Shown piece after piece: positions 1-7,967 of a stretch of 64,000 bases of DNA. The stretch lies in assembly GCA_015055865.1 (NCBI GenBank), contig SVHK01000002.1:24308-88307 (forward strand), in the 5' to 3' direction. This stretch comes from Clostridiales bacterium (GTDB lineage: Bacteria > Bacillota > Clostridia > Christensenellales > Borkfalkiaceae). Positions within the stretch are counted from its first letter, which is position 1; the number at the start of each line of letters is the position of its first letter. The translations under genes and the position numbers were made by a program. Below the pieces are notes generated by a model. It was not told the origin of the DNA, ran no database searches, and saw only the letters and a list, made by a program, of their open reading frames with translations.

Positions 1-1
1 A

Positions 2-922
2 GGTGAATGCGTGGGGCAGGTACGCGTTTATTCCGTTGGTGGTGGTGCGATTGAAATTGAAGGTAGAGAAAAACCTTGCTTTAAAGTTTACGAATTGGAA
101 AGTTTTAACGCAATTCGTGAATATTGCGAAAACAAGGGGATTGGGTTGCCTGATTACGTTTTTGAGCGCGAAGGAATAGAAATTAAAGAGTACTTAAAAG
201 AAGTATGGGAAACGATTAAATCTGCCGTGGAAAGGGGCGTTAAAGCTTCGGGCGTGTTGCCTGGTGGATTAAACGTAGAAAGAAAAGCTAAGACGTTATT
301 TGAAAGCGGAAAGGAAAACGAAAGCGCGGAACGCAAAGAAAAACGGCTCGTTTGCGCTTACGCTTACGCCGTTAGCGAAGAAAATGCCGGAGGTGGTAGA
401 ATCGTAACCGCGCCTACTTGTGGCGCTTGCGGAGTTTTGCCTGCCGTTTTGTATTACGAATGGGAAAAGAACGGTTATACGGAAGAAGAGATACTGCGCG
501 CGTTGGCGAGCGCCGGTATAGTTGGGAATTTAATTAAGACGAACGCGTCTATTTCGGGCGCAGAATGTGGTTGTCAAGCGGAAATTGGTAGTGCTTGTTG
601 TATGGCTGCGGCTGCGTTGGGGGAACTGAAAGGGTTGGATTTGTCGAAAATAGAATATGCGTCGGAAATTGCGATGGAGCATCATTTAGGGTTGACCTGT
701 GACCCGATTGCCGGGCTCGTTCAAATTCCTTGCATCGAGCGAAACGCGGTGGCGGCGATGCGCGCGATTGACGCGGTTGCTTTAGCCGATTTGATTTCGG
801 ATAGCAGAAAAATTTCTTTTGATTTGGTTGTGCAAACGATGTACGAAACGGGTAAGGATATGTCGGGAAGGTACCGTGAAACGAGCGAAGGCGGACTTGC
901 AAAGCTTTATAAAAAACTTTGA
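2..922 (+). CDS. sdaA: L-serine dehydratase, 5'-truncated by the window edge
   Basis: Iron-sulfur L-serine dehydratase (L-serine to pyruvate and ammonia). The frame is open to the first bases, so the true start lies before the window; the GTG at 11 is internal. The visible start (VYSVGGGAI) matches the linker after the beta domain of single-chain enzymes. The alpha domain follows with the typical TAPTCGACGVLPA segment and cysteines in CGCQAEIGSACC, which contribute to the 4Fe-4S site. A catabolic role is usual for the family. It ends 31 bases before galM. Whether the enzyme is one-chain or split cannot be judged from this fragment. Confidence 0.9.
   Translation, partial: GECVGQVRVYSVGGGAIEIEGREKPCFKVYELESFNAIREYCENKGIGLPDYVFEREGIEIKEYLKEVWETIKSAVERGVKASGVLPGGLNVERKAKTLFESGKENESAERKEKRLVCAYAYAVSEENAGGGRIVTAPTCGACGVLPAVLYYEWEKNGYTEEEILRALASAGIVGNLIKTNASISGAECGCQAEIGSACCMAAAALGELKGLDLSKIEYASEIAMEHHLGLTCDPIAGLVQIPCIERNAVAAMRAIDAVALADLISDSRKISFDLVVQTMYETGKDMSGRYRETSEGGLAKLYKKL
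13..30 (+). repeat. Recurring word GGGGCAGGTACGCGTTTA, copy 1
   Basis: Exact 18-base match to 9301-9318. Lies in the serine dehydratase gene, read as G-GGG-CAG-GTA frame. Confidence 0.8.
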
Positions 923-953
923 ATAAACACATTAATGAAAAAAGGAAAATAGT

Positions 954-2009
954 ATGACGAAAATCACGAGTAGAATTTTTGGAAAAACGGCGGACGGAAA
1001 AGCCGTAACCGCCTATACGCTTACGGACGGAGCGTTTTTAGCAACGATTTTGGATTACGGCGCGATAATTCAAAGCTTAATCGTTCCCGATAAAAACGGA
1101 CTCAATCAAGACGTCGTGCTCGGTTATAACGACGTGGCGGGTTACGAGAATAACGACGGTTATCTCGGTGCGATTATCGGTCGGTTTGGGAATAGAATCG
1201 ATAAGGGTCGCTTTACGCTTGACGGAAAAGAATATCAGTTGTATTGTAACGACCGCGGAAATCATTTACACGGGGGAAAGGACGGGTTTAATAAAAAAAT
1301 CTGGTCGGCAAAAACGGTGACGGACGAAGCGGGGAACGAAGTTTTAGAAATGAGTATTCTTTCTCCCGACGGCGAAGAAAATTATCCGGGAAATTTACAA
1401 GTAAAAGTAACGTATTCGCTTATAGACGGGGCGTTGACGATTGATTACGATGCCGTTTCCGATAAAAAGACGGTTGTTTCTTTAACGAACCACGCCTATT
1501 TCAATTTGGACGGTTTGGAGAGTACGTTAGACCACTTATTGACGATGAACGCGGAATATATGCTACCGACGGACGATACTTTAATCCCCAAAGGCGAGTT
1601 TAGAAAATTAACGGGCACGCCGTTTGATTTTTCTTGCGAAAAACCCATCGGCGCAGGGGATATTTGCAAAGAGTTTGACCCTGACCTTAAAAAGGGCGGT
1701 GGATTCGACCATTGTTATGTATTTTCTAAAGAACGGGACGTAAACCAACCGTATGCGATTGTCCGTAGCGAAAAAAGCGGTATCGTGATGAAATGTTATA
1801 CGAATATGCCCGCCGTACATTTTTACGCCGGAAACTTTTTAAATGCAACGGGTAAAAACAGGGCGAAATATCGTCGTTGCGGTGGTTTTTGCTTAGAAAC
1901 GGAAGCAATTCCCAATAACGTGAACGTGCCCGTTTACGCGCAATACGGTTCTTCCGTGTACGACGCAGGGCAAATTTACCGTTTTTATGCGAAATATTCT
2001 TTTAAATAA
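954..2009 (+). CDS. galM: Aldose 1-epimerase (galactose mutarotase)
   Basis: Interconverts alpha and beta anomers of hexoses in the cytoplasm, mainly in galactose use. At 351 residues it has the usual family length. Seen: the N-terminal DYGAIIQSLIVPD beta strand, RFGNRID, GNHLHGG with its histidine, LTNHAYFNLDG with the catalytic-type histidine, GFDHCYV, and a C-terminal glutamate in LETEAIPNN. Start at ATG 954 follows a purine-rich ribosome site (AAAGGAAAA). No galK or galT is visible nearby, so it may serve general sugar uptake. A strong hairpin follows the stop. Confidence 0.95.
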   Translation: MTKITSRIFGKTADGKAVTAYTLTDGAFLATILDYGAIIQSLIVPDKNGLNQDVVLGYNDVAGYENNDGYLGAIIGRFGNRIDKGRFTLDGKEYQLYCNDRGNHLHGGKDGFNKKIWSAKTVTDEAGNEVLEMSILSPDGEENYPGNLQVKVTYSLIDGALTIDYDAVSDKKTVVSLTNHAYFNLDGLESTLDHLLTMNAEYMLPTDDTLIPKGEFRKLTGTPFDFSCEKPIGAGDICKEFDPDLKKGGGFDHCYVFSKERDVNQPYAIVRSEKSGIVMKCYTNMPAVHFYAGNFLNATGKNRAKYRRCGGFCLETEAIPNNVNVPVYAQYGSSVYDAGQIYRFYAKYSFK

Positions 2010-2027
2010 TTTTTAGCTAAATACTTG

Positions 2028-2059
2028 AACGCCGACCTTAAGAAAGTAAGGTCGGCGTT
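2028..2059 (+). terminator. Hairpin after galM
   Basis: Perfect 13-bp inverted repeat (AACGCCGACCTTA, six-base loop, TAAGGTCGGCGTT). It is followed by an imperfect T-rich stretch rather than a clean T-run, so it is a probable but not textbook intrinsic terminator. Confidence 0.7.
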
Positions 2060-2153
2060 GTCATATTTGTCATATTTCCTTATGACAAAAGGGAAAGATT
2101 GATTTTAAATTATAAAAAATTGGCTTTAAAATAAAATTTTTTTATTAAAACTA

Positions 2154-2182
2154 TTGATTTTTTTTTAAGGTTGTAGTATAAT
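2154..2182 (+). promoter_or_regulatory. Sigma-A-type promoter for lemA
   Basis: TTGATT at 2154-2159 and TATAAT at 2177-2182 with a 17-bp spacer, 33 bases before the lemA start. Confidence 0.7.
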
Positions 2183-2215
2183 TAAGTTGAGAAATTGGAA
2201 GAAAGGAGGAAATAT

Positions 2216-2815
2216 ATGAAAAATCTTCTTATTTCTGGCGGAGCAGTCGCCTTGATTGTAATCGCGATTCTTTTAGTTTTAGTGATTGCCGTGGTGGCGT
2301 GGTGGATTTCCACGTCAAACAAGTTGGTGCGGTTGAAAAATAAAGTTGAAGAAGCTTGGGCAACCATTGACGTATATTTAAAAAAGCGTTTTGACTTAAT
2401 TCCCAATCTCGTAGAAACGGTTAAAGGCTATACCAAGCACGAAAGCGAAACGCTTGAAAAAGTCGTTACGGCGAGAAATATCGCGGGAAAGGCGGTAACG
2501 TCGGAAGAAAAAATTTTGGCGGAGAATAATTTATCTAGTTCTTTGCGTACGTTTTTGAACGTCGTTTCGGAAAGTTATCCCGATTTGAAAGCCAATACCA
2601 ATTTTTTGGATTTGCAAAATCAGTTAAAGTCTATCGAAGGGGAGTTGGAAGGTTCGCGCCGTTATTATAACGGTACGGTGAAATCGTTTAATACGACGAT
2701 TGAAGTGTTCCCGTCTTGCATCGTTGCGCAAAGAAAGGGTGAAGATTATAAAAAGCGCCCGTATTTTGAACTTGACGGCGAGGAAGAGAGAAAGAACGTA
2801 AAGGTATCTTTCTAA
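2216..2815 (+). CDS. lemA: LemA family membrane protein
   Basis: Small membrane-anchored helical protein of unsettled role. One N-terminal transmembrane helix (about residues 6-27) is followed by the family core: LVRLKNKVEEAWATIDVYLKKR, the hallmark RFDLIPNLVETVKGY, and the C-terminal RRYYNGTVKSFNTTIEVFPS. I chose ATG 2216 because a good Shine-Dalgarno (AAGGAGG) precedes it; an upstream in-frame ATG at 2195 lies inside that site. LemA is often next to DUF2207 or TPM proteins, and two DUF2207-type genes follow here. Confidence 0.95.
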   Translation: MKNLLISGGAVALIVIAILLVLVIAVVAWWISTSNKLVRLKNKVEEAWATIDVYLKKRFDLIPNLVETVKGYTKHESETLEKVVTARNIAGKAVTSEEKILAENNLSSSLRTFLNVVSESYPDLKANTNFLDLQNQLKSIEGELEGSRRYYNGTVKSFNTTIEVFPSCIVAQRKGEDYKKRPYFELDGEEERKNVKVSF

Positions 2816-2917
2816 AAGTAAAAACGAAAGTATTTACAAAAGCAAAGTATATAATATATTAGGGAAATGATGAAATCTACTTAAAGGCGAGAAGGTAAGC
2901 CTTGAAGGAGAATTACA

Positions 2918-3751
2918 ATGAAAAAAGAAAAAATGAAAAGATGTGGCGGATTAGTAGCTGCCGGATTATTGTTGGGATTAGTAACCTACGCTTCGGTTTA
3001 TCCAGTAATTTCGCCGAAAGCGGAAGAAAATGAAAAAGTAACGGTTATTTCAACGCAAACGAGCGGAGAAGGGGTTATCGACGTCTCCGATTATACCGTA
3101 TCGATTAACGTAAACGAAGATTGTACCGTTGACGTAGCTGAAAAGGTTACGGTTGAGTTTGTGAGCGCGGAAGCGGATAGCTTTTATCGTACTATTTCTC
3201 ATTCGCCTGAATCCATCTTATCACTTAAGGTTACTTGCGAAAACAATGCGGATTTGCGCTATACCTTAGTGGACGAAGACGATTGCGCGAAAATTGAATG
3301 TTTCGGGGGCGTCGCCGTCGGAAACGTTTGGACGTACGAAATTAATTATACTGTAGCGCTTAATGAAAATGAATTAACGGAAGAATTTGTCTTTAATATC
3401 GTGAACGAAGGTTGGCAAAATACCGTTGAAAACGTAGTAGCAAAAATTACGTTGCCTGATTCAATTATCAATTATGACGTCTACAATGGCGAAGGAGAAA
3501 AGGTTTCGAACGTTTCTACCGTGTTGTCGGAAGACGGAAAAACGATAACGGTAAGCTCGAAAAATTCGGGGGCAGTTGCTACGTCCACAAATGCGATTAT
3601 GGTAAAAATTTATTTGCCTGACGCAGAAATAATTGAAGATTTTAACCAAATTAACGAACAAGCGAACGAAATAATTTGGACGCCAACTATGATTGCCGCT
3701 TTAATTATAGGAAGTCTTTTGGCTGTTGTGTGTGTTATGTTAATAACATAA
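2918..3751 (+). CDS. Membrane-anchored protein, N-terminal half of DUF2207 only
   Basis: 277 residues. A signal or anchor helix (about 10-30) is followed by one beta-rich extracellular domain like the N-terminal half of the next gene: both have the pattern YxVxxxVNxDxTxxVxExxxVEF and a later G(V/G)xxGNxWTYEIxY. A single C-terminal transmembrane helix ends the protein. It lacks the second cytoplasmic domain and Gly-rich tail of full DUF2207 proteins. Good ribosome site (AAGGAG) before ATG 2918. Function unknown; the context is LemA and DUF2207 envelope proteins. It is probably a partial paralogue by duplication and loss rather than a sequencing artefact, since it ends cleanly after its own anchor. 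Confidence 0.7.
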   Translation: MKKEKMKRCGGLVAAGLLLGLVTYASVYPVISPKAEENEKVTVISTQTSGEGVIDVSDYTVSINVNEDCTVDVAEKVTVEFVSAEADSFYRTISHSPESILSLKVTCENNADLRYTLVDEDDCAKIECFGGVAVGNVWTYEINYTVALNENELTEEFVFNIVNEGWQNTVENVVAKITLPDSIINYDVYNGEGEKVSNVSTVLSEDGKTITVSSKNSGAVATSTNAIMVKIYLPDAEIIEDFNQINEQANEIIWTPTMIAALIIGSLLAVVCVMLIT

Positions 3752-3771
3752 TCCAATCGACGTTTGACAGC

Positions 3772-3796
3772 AAAAACCGCGTTTTACGCGGTTTTT
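3772..3796 (+). terminator. Intrinsic terminator between the DUF2207 paralogues
   Basis: AAAAACCGCG, five-base loop, CGCGGTTTTT: a perfect 10-bp stem ending in a T-run. An extended -10 box (TGTTATAAT, 3798-3806) follows at once, suggesting a new transcript for the next gene. Confidence 0.85.
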
Positions 3797-3834
3797 ATGT
3801 TATAATAGGCTAGAATAAAAATTTAGAGGTTAGA

Positions 3835-5775
3835 ATGAAAGGAACGAAATTTAGTTGTAGAAAAAATGCAAATAAATGTGTTTTTGCGTTATTTATCATT
3901 TTGTTATTAAGTGTTTTTGCGTTTTTATTTCCTTTTAGAAAAATAGAAAATGCAAGCGCGTCGGTAAATCCGTCCTTGAAATGCTATCGTTACGACGTGG
4001 AGATGACAATCAATACCGATAGGACGATAGAAGTCAACGAACGCATCGATATAGAGTTTTTGCGTAGTGGATTTACGATGTTTTACAAAAGTTTGCCTAA
4101 AGACTCTAAATATTCGAATGTTGTAGCGACTTGCGCGGGTAATTCTGATTTTACTTACTACGTTGACGATAATCCCGATTATTCGGAATTTATCGATATA
4201 TGTTGCGTAGGTGGGGCAGATAAGGGGAATAGATGGACGTATGAAATTTCTTATCGCTTAGAACCGGCAGGGGAAGACGTTGAAAACGGTATGCGTTTGG
4301 ACGTCGTTGGTTTTGGTTCGCCGTTTGAACTTAACGACGTAAACGTTACGATTAATTTCCCCGAAAAAACGCTTTCTTGTGATAGATATATCTCCGACGT
4401 TTACGGCTCTAAAGAAAAACGGCCGATTACGAGCGGTTGGTTAAACGACGGAAAAACGCTTTTTATACACGAAGATAAATTAGCTTTGGTGTATAACGAT
4501 ACTTATAACGAACGAATGGCGGAAGGTATTACGTTAGAGTTTACCTTTCAAGACGGCGTGTTGGATTCTTTTACGCAAACGCAAATTTTTACCGAACGCA
4601 CGTGGATAATTTTATTAATCGGATTGCTTGGCGTGGGTGGCGCTATCGGCGGCTATTTTCTTGGTAAAAATCACGGGGAGATTACTCCCGTCGTTAACGT
4701 GAAAGCTCCCGACGAGATGGACCCGATGCGTATGGGATTTCTTATCGATGGGAATATCGGCGACGAGGACGTAACTTCGATGGTTTACTATTTCGCGGAT
4801 AAAGGGTATTTAACCATAGATTTTTCCAATAAAAATAAGCCTGTGTTAAATCGAGTAATGGACGAGAAAGGAATTTTTAAAGAATTACCGGCAACTGCGC
4901 CCATTTATCAAAAGACTTTGTTTGAAGGGCTATTTAAAAGCGGAAATCAAGTACCCGTGTCCGCGCTGAAAGAGAAATATTATGAAAGCGTTGACGAAGC
5001 GAAAATTCAGCTTATGCTTAAAAAACCGCCTCGCTACGATAAGAAGTCGGTTGTGTTTTTCTTGTTGAGTACGTTGTTTGCCTGTTTAGTGTGCGCCGTA
5101 TCTTTCATTCTCGTTGGCGTTATTAACGTGGGAGGAGATTACGCGCCGTCGGACGGCGTTTTTATCGCTGTTTTCCTTATTATTACCGCATTATTGCTAT
5201 GGGTAACGAAAGAGTTGGAGTTTAAGAAGTCGAGAAAGATAGTACTTTCTTTTTTAGTTCTTGCTTACGTTATAGGATTTTTGATTTTTATTTTATTGAC
5301 AAAGACGCATATCTTTACGGCGTACGAAAAATTATACCTTTCAATTTTCGCGATTGTAACGCAACTAATAGGTTTTTTCACGCTTTCAAGAACGGAATCA
5401 TATAATAAAATTTTAGGCGATATTTTAGGGTTTAAAGATTTTATCGTCGTGACGGAAGAAGATAAAATCAAAGTCATGCTTGAAGAAAATCCTGAGATTT
5501 ATTATAAGGTTTTACCTTACGCGCAGGTGTTGGGCGTAACGGACGAATGGGTGGATAGATTTAGAAATATTTTGATTGAAAAACCCTCTTGGGCGTATGG
5601 TTTTGAGTATTCTGTTTTTGATTATATGCTCATCAACAGTTCTATGCGTACGATTACTCGTACGATGGCGATGCGCCCGCAAAACACTTCTTCTACCGTC
5701 GGCAGAACCGGTTCAGGTGGTTTTGGTGGATTTTCTGGCGGTGGACGTGGTGGCGGTGGCTTTGGCGCGAGATAA
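3835..5775 (+). CDS. DUF2207 family membrane protein
   Basis: Full-length (646 residues) predicted membrane protein of the DUF2207 type. An N-terminal signal or anchor helix (about 15-35) leads into an exported beta domain. A helix follows near 255-275 (IILLIGLLGVGGAIGGYFLG), then a cytoplasmic segment, several further helices around 400-530, and a Gly-rich C-terminal tail (GGFGGFSGGGRGGGGFGAR) typical of the family. Companion of LemA in many genomes; a role in envelope homeostasis is inferred only. It has its own extended -10 promoter after a terminator. Confidence 0.85.
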   Translation: MKGTKFSCRKNANKCVFALFIILLLSVFAFLFPFRKIENASASVNPSLKCYRYDVEMTINTDRTIEVNERIDIEFLRSGFTMFYKSLPKDSKYSNVVATCAGNSDFTYYVDDNPDYSEFIDICCVGGADKGNRWTYEISYRLEPAGEDVENGMRLDVVGFGSPFELNDVNVTINFPEKTLSCDRYISDVYGSKEKRPITSGWLNDGKTLFIHEDKLALVYNDTYNERMAEGITLEFTFQDGVLDSFTQTQIFTERTWIILLIGLLGVGGAIGGYFLGKNHGEITPVVNVKAPDEMDPMRMGFLIDGNIGDEDVTSMVYYFADKGYLTIDFSNKNKPVLNRVMDEKGIFKELPATAPIYQKTLFEGLFKSGNQVPVSALKEKYYESVDEAKIQLMLKKPPRYDKKSVVFFLLSTLFACLVCAVSFILVGVINVGGDYAPSDGVFIAVFLIITALLLWVTKELEFKKSRKIVLSFLVLAYVIGFLIFILLTKTHIFTAYEKLYLSIFAIVTQLIGFFTLSRTESYNKILGDILGFKDFIVVTEEDKIKVMLEENPEIYYKVLPYAQVLGVTDEWVDRFRNILIEKPSWAYGFEYSVFDYMLINSSMRTITRTMAMRPQNTSSTVGRTGSGGFGGFSGGGRGGGGFGAR

Positions 5776-5861
5776 AATCGGGGTTAGAAATACGTTTTGC
5801 TATATTTTTCTAATTTTATTAAAATAAAAGTTGAGAAACTATAAAAATCTTTCTTTTACTA

Positions 5862-5890
5862 TTGACAGCTTGGATATAAAATGTTATAAT
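5862..5890 (+). promoter_or_regulatory. Consensus sigma-A promoter for the small lipoprotein
   Basis: Perfect TTGACA (5862-5867), 17-bp spacer with TG extension, perfect TATAAT (5885-5890), 35 bases before ATG 5925. Among the strongest-looking promoters in the window. Confidence 0.85.
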
Positions 5891-5924
5891 ATATGCATCC
5901 AATAGAATTTTAGGGAGAGATAAA

Positions 5925-6200
5925 ATGAGAAAAATTTTGAAGACTTTGATTTGCGCGTTGCTTGCTTTTGGAATCGTTGGTTGCGCAACTGCGTGTGAAA
6001 TGCCTGAGTTTATGCAAAGTATTTTTAACGGTGACGGCGTTGAGCAGGAAGTACCTGGAAATCCCGATGACGACGAAACCACCGATGATGAAACTACAGA
6101 CGACGAAACTACAGACGAGGAAACTACGGACGACGAAACTACGGACGATGAAACGTCTAAAGATCCCATTTATGAAGAAGGTTGGTCAAAACCTTATTAA
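5925..6200 (+). CDS. Small lipoprotein with acidic Thr-rich repeats
   Basis: 91 residues. The signal peptide ends in a lipobox (GIVGC, Cys near residue 20), so the mature protein is probably lipid-anchored outside the membrane. The mature part is mainly five to six tandem DDETT-type pentapeptides encoded by 15-bp DNA repeats, then a short tail (KDPIYEEGWSKPY). No enzyme fold is apparent; it may be a surface or ion-binding spacer. A good ribosome site (AGGGAGAG) and consensus promoter support it as a real gene. Its own terminator follows. Confidence 0.75.
   Translation: MRKILKTLICALLAFGIVGCATACEMPEFMQSIFNGDGVEQEVPGNPDDDETTDDETTDDETTDEETTDDETTDDETSKDPIYEEGWSKPY
6065..6155 (+). repeat. 15-bp tandem repeat in the lipoprotein gene
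   Basis: Five to six near-identical 15-base units (GACGAAACTACAGAC type) coding for DETTD. Repeats of this kind change copy number easily between strains. Confidence 0.85.
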
Positions 6201-6215
6201 TTCTTAAACTAAAAG

Positions 6216-6243
6216 AGCTCTGCAAAATGCAGGGCTTTTTTTT
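6216..6243 (+). terminator. Intrinsic terminator after the lipoprotein gene
   Basis: AGCTCTGCA, AAA loop, TGCAGGGCT with one G-T pair, then a run of about eight T. Confidence 0.85.
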
Positions 6244-6264
6244 GCACGTTTTTTTTCATTTTTG

Positions 6265-6272
6265 CGTATAGT
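6265..6272 (+). promoter_or_regulatory. Candidate sporulation-type -10 element before the Cys-rich gene
   Basis: CGTATAGT preceded by CATTTTTG. The same arrangement (CATTTG then CGTATAGT) precedes yabP at 10185-10198. The box resembles sigma-E/K -10 elements and no good sigma-A -35 is present. Assignment to a sigma factor is inference. Confidence 0.4.
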
Positions 6273-6319
6273 GTAATATAGGAATAAATCCTATAAATAA
6301 CACGCAAGAGGATTTTTAA

Positions 6320-6730
6320 ATGATTTGGAATTGTTGTAATTCTAACGTAAATACTTTTCGGCGCTCAGGTTGTTGTCAATGCGGTTCTTTAACTACGACG
6401 AATATGACAACGCAAAATACCAATGGTTGGATTGGAAACGGCGTTTTTGGTTATTTTATCCCCGTAAATTATTATAACGGCGGTACGAACGGCTGTGGCT
6501 GTAGACAAAACTGTTGTCACCACGATAGAAGTACGAGAGTTTCCTGCGGAAACGGCACGTACGTTACGGTTACTTGTGGTCGTCAAGGCGGTTGCGGTTG
6601 TTCGCAAAATACTCAAACCACGCAAACGAACGATAACGGTTGTGTAAATACTGCTACGTCGGTAGGCGATTGCTACTACGCTCGCCAATACGGGCTTTGC
6701 GGAAATACCTATAACGGTTGCGTTTTTTAA
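6320..6730 (+). CDS. Cysteine- and asparagine-rich protein, possible spore coat component
   Basis: 136 residues with 17 cysteines, in CC, CxC and CHH-type clusters (for example NGCGCRQNCCHHD and GGCGCSQN), plus many Asn, Gly and Thr. No signal peptide or transmembrane helix. The composition resembles cross-linked or metal-binding structural proteins such as spore coat proteins; this is inferred from composition and from an upstream box shared with yabP. No named family recognised. Its own terminator follows. Confidence 0.6.
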   Translation: MIWNCCNSNVNTFRRSGCCQCGSLTTTNMTTQNTNGWIGNGVFGYFIPVNYYNGGTNGCGCRQNCCHHDRSTRVSCGNGTYVTVTCGRQGGCGCSQNTQTTQTNDNGCVNTATSVGDCYYARQYGLCGNTYNGCVF

Positions 6731-6740
6731 TTTAATCACT

Positions 6741-6770
6741 CGACGGGCGAAATTTTTCGCCCGTCGTTTT
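6741..6770 (+). terminator. Intrinsic terminator after the Cys-rich gene
   Basis: CGACGGGCGAAA, TT loop, TTTCGCCCGTCG, followed by a T-run. Confidence 0.9.
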
Positions 6771-6816
6771 TGTATAAAAAACGATAGATTGATAAGACTA
6801 TCAGTAGGAGTGAATT

Positions 6817-7473
6817 ATGAAAAAAGTCGTAGAAAGGAAAGGGAGAAATATTCAATCTGTTTCCTTGCTTTTCTTTTTCGTTTCTTTTATCGGATGGTTG
6901 TTTGAAACGTTCGTATGTCTTTTTCAAAGCGGAGAATTATGCGATAGGGGTTTTTTGAGTTTGCCCTTTTGCCCCGTTTACGGCGCGCCCGTATGCGTAA
7001 TTTTTCTTTTATTTGGTGCGCCTACGGACGGACTATTTTACCGTTTGTTGACAAAGAAAAAGAAGAAATCAACGGGGCAGGGTAGGGATTTTTATAAACT
7101 AATAAGCGTGGCGTTATATTTTTTATCCGCTACGTTAATCGCTACGGGCGCGGAACTTATCGTCGGTTTGATTCTTGAGCGCGCGGGGGTGTCGTTATGG
7201 TCGTATAACGGAGTACCACTGTGTTATAAAGGGGTAATATGTTTGCCTGTATCTTTGTTTTGGGGGGCGTTAATTTCTTTGTTTGCTCAATTTATTTTGC
7301 CAAAGGTGGAGAAAAAAATTATTGCAATGCCTAAAGGCTTAAAGAGTGTTTTGACCATTACGTTATGGATTGCTATGGGGTTAGATTTTATTTTAAATTG
7401 GCGATTTTCCTTGCAAAACGGAACGCATTTTGACGTGGTAAATTATTTTAAAGAACGGAGGGGAAATAAATGA
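6817..7473 (+). CDS. Putative ABC-transporter type IV (CmpB-like) membrane protein
   Basis: 218 residues with about five hydrophobic helices. The N-terminal block SFIGWLFETF followed by CDRGFLSLPFCPVYGAPV is the signature of the ABC_trans_CmpB family, which typically reads GW..E then NRGFL.GP..PIYG. The biochemical role of that family is not settled; many members are annotated only as putative membrane proteins. Its stop overlaps the next start (ATGA at 7470), so the two are translationally coupled. Confidence 0.75.
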   Translation: MKKVVERKGRNIQSVSLLFFFVSFIGWLFETFVCLFQSGELCDRGFLSLPFCPVYGAPVCVIFLLFGAPTDGLFYRLLTKKKKKSTGQGRDFYKLISVALYFLSATLIATGAELIVGLILERAGVSLWSYNGVPLCYKGVICLPVSLFWGALISLFAQFILPKVEKKIIAMPKGLKSVLTITLWIAMGLDFILNWRFSLQNGTHFDVVNYFKERRGNK

Positions 7474-7886
7474 AAAAAGCTAAAAAAATTTTAAAAAGTT
7501 CGATATTGGTAGGGGCATTGAGCTTATTATTGTCGGCAAACGGTTGGTCGAAAGACGGCTCTTTGACGGAAATTTCTCGCCCGTATTTAGGGGAGTACAA
7601 ATGCGAGTCGCTCTATTTTAACGGCGAGGACAAGCTTGGAGATTTTGAGTATTTTAAGCTCGAAATTCGCTCTGGTGGGGAAATGAAACTGCTTTTTAAA
7701 GAAAAGGACAAAAAGGAAAAGTGCGTCGATTTGACTTACGAGTACGATGAGACAAAAAAGGAATTTACGGTAAAAAGTCAGTTCGGCGTATTTAAAAAGG
7801 AAGAAAAAGTCCCTTTTGAAAACGGAAAACTGACCGCCCTTTTGAGATTGGGTGGGAAACAAGTCGTAATTAAATTTGGAAAATAA
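7470..7886 (+). CDS. Small exported protein of unknown function
   Basis: 138 residues. The N-terminal signal-like helix (ILVGALSLLLSANGWS) is followed by a short, highly charged, beta-rich domain. I do not recognise a family. The pattern of strands with a YLGEYKCESLYFNGED start looks like a small lipocalin-like or META-like barrel, but this is a guess. It overlaps the preceding membrane protein gene by four bases, so the two probably act together. Confidence 0.6.
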   Translation: MKKAKKILKSSILVGALSLLLSANGWSKDGSLTEISRPYLGEYKCESLYFNGEDKLGDFEYFKLEIRSGGEMKLLFKEKDKKEKCVDLTYEYDETKKEFTVKSQFGVFKKEEKVPFENGKLTALLRLGGKQVVIKFGK

Positions 7887-7931
7887 TTACAATTATAAAT
7901 GAACAAATGTTCGAAAATACACGTAAAATCC

Positions 7932-7960
7932 TTGCATTTAATTAAAAAGAGTGTTATAAT
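7932..7960 (+). promoter_or_regulatory. Promoter giving a near-leaderless helicase mRNA
   Basis: TTGCAT (7932-7937), 17-bp spacer ending TG, TATAAT (7955-7960). The ATG of the helicase is at 7968, where transcription should begin. Confidence 0.7.
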
Positions 7961-7967
7961 AACAAAT

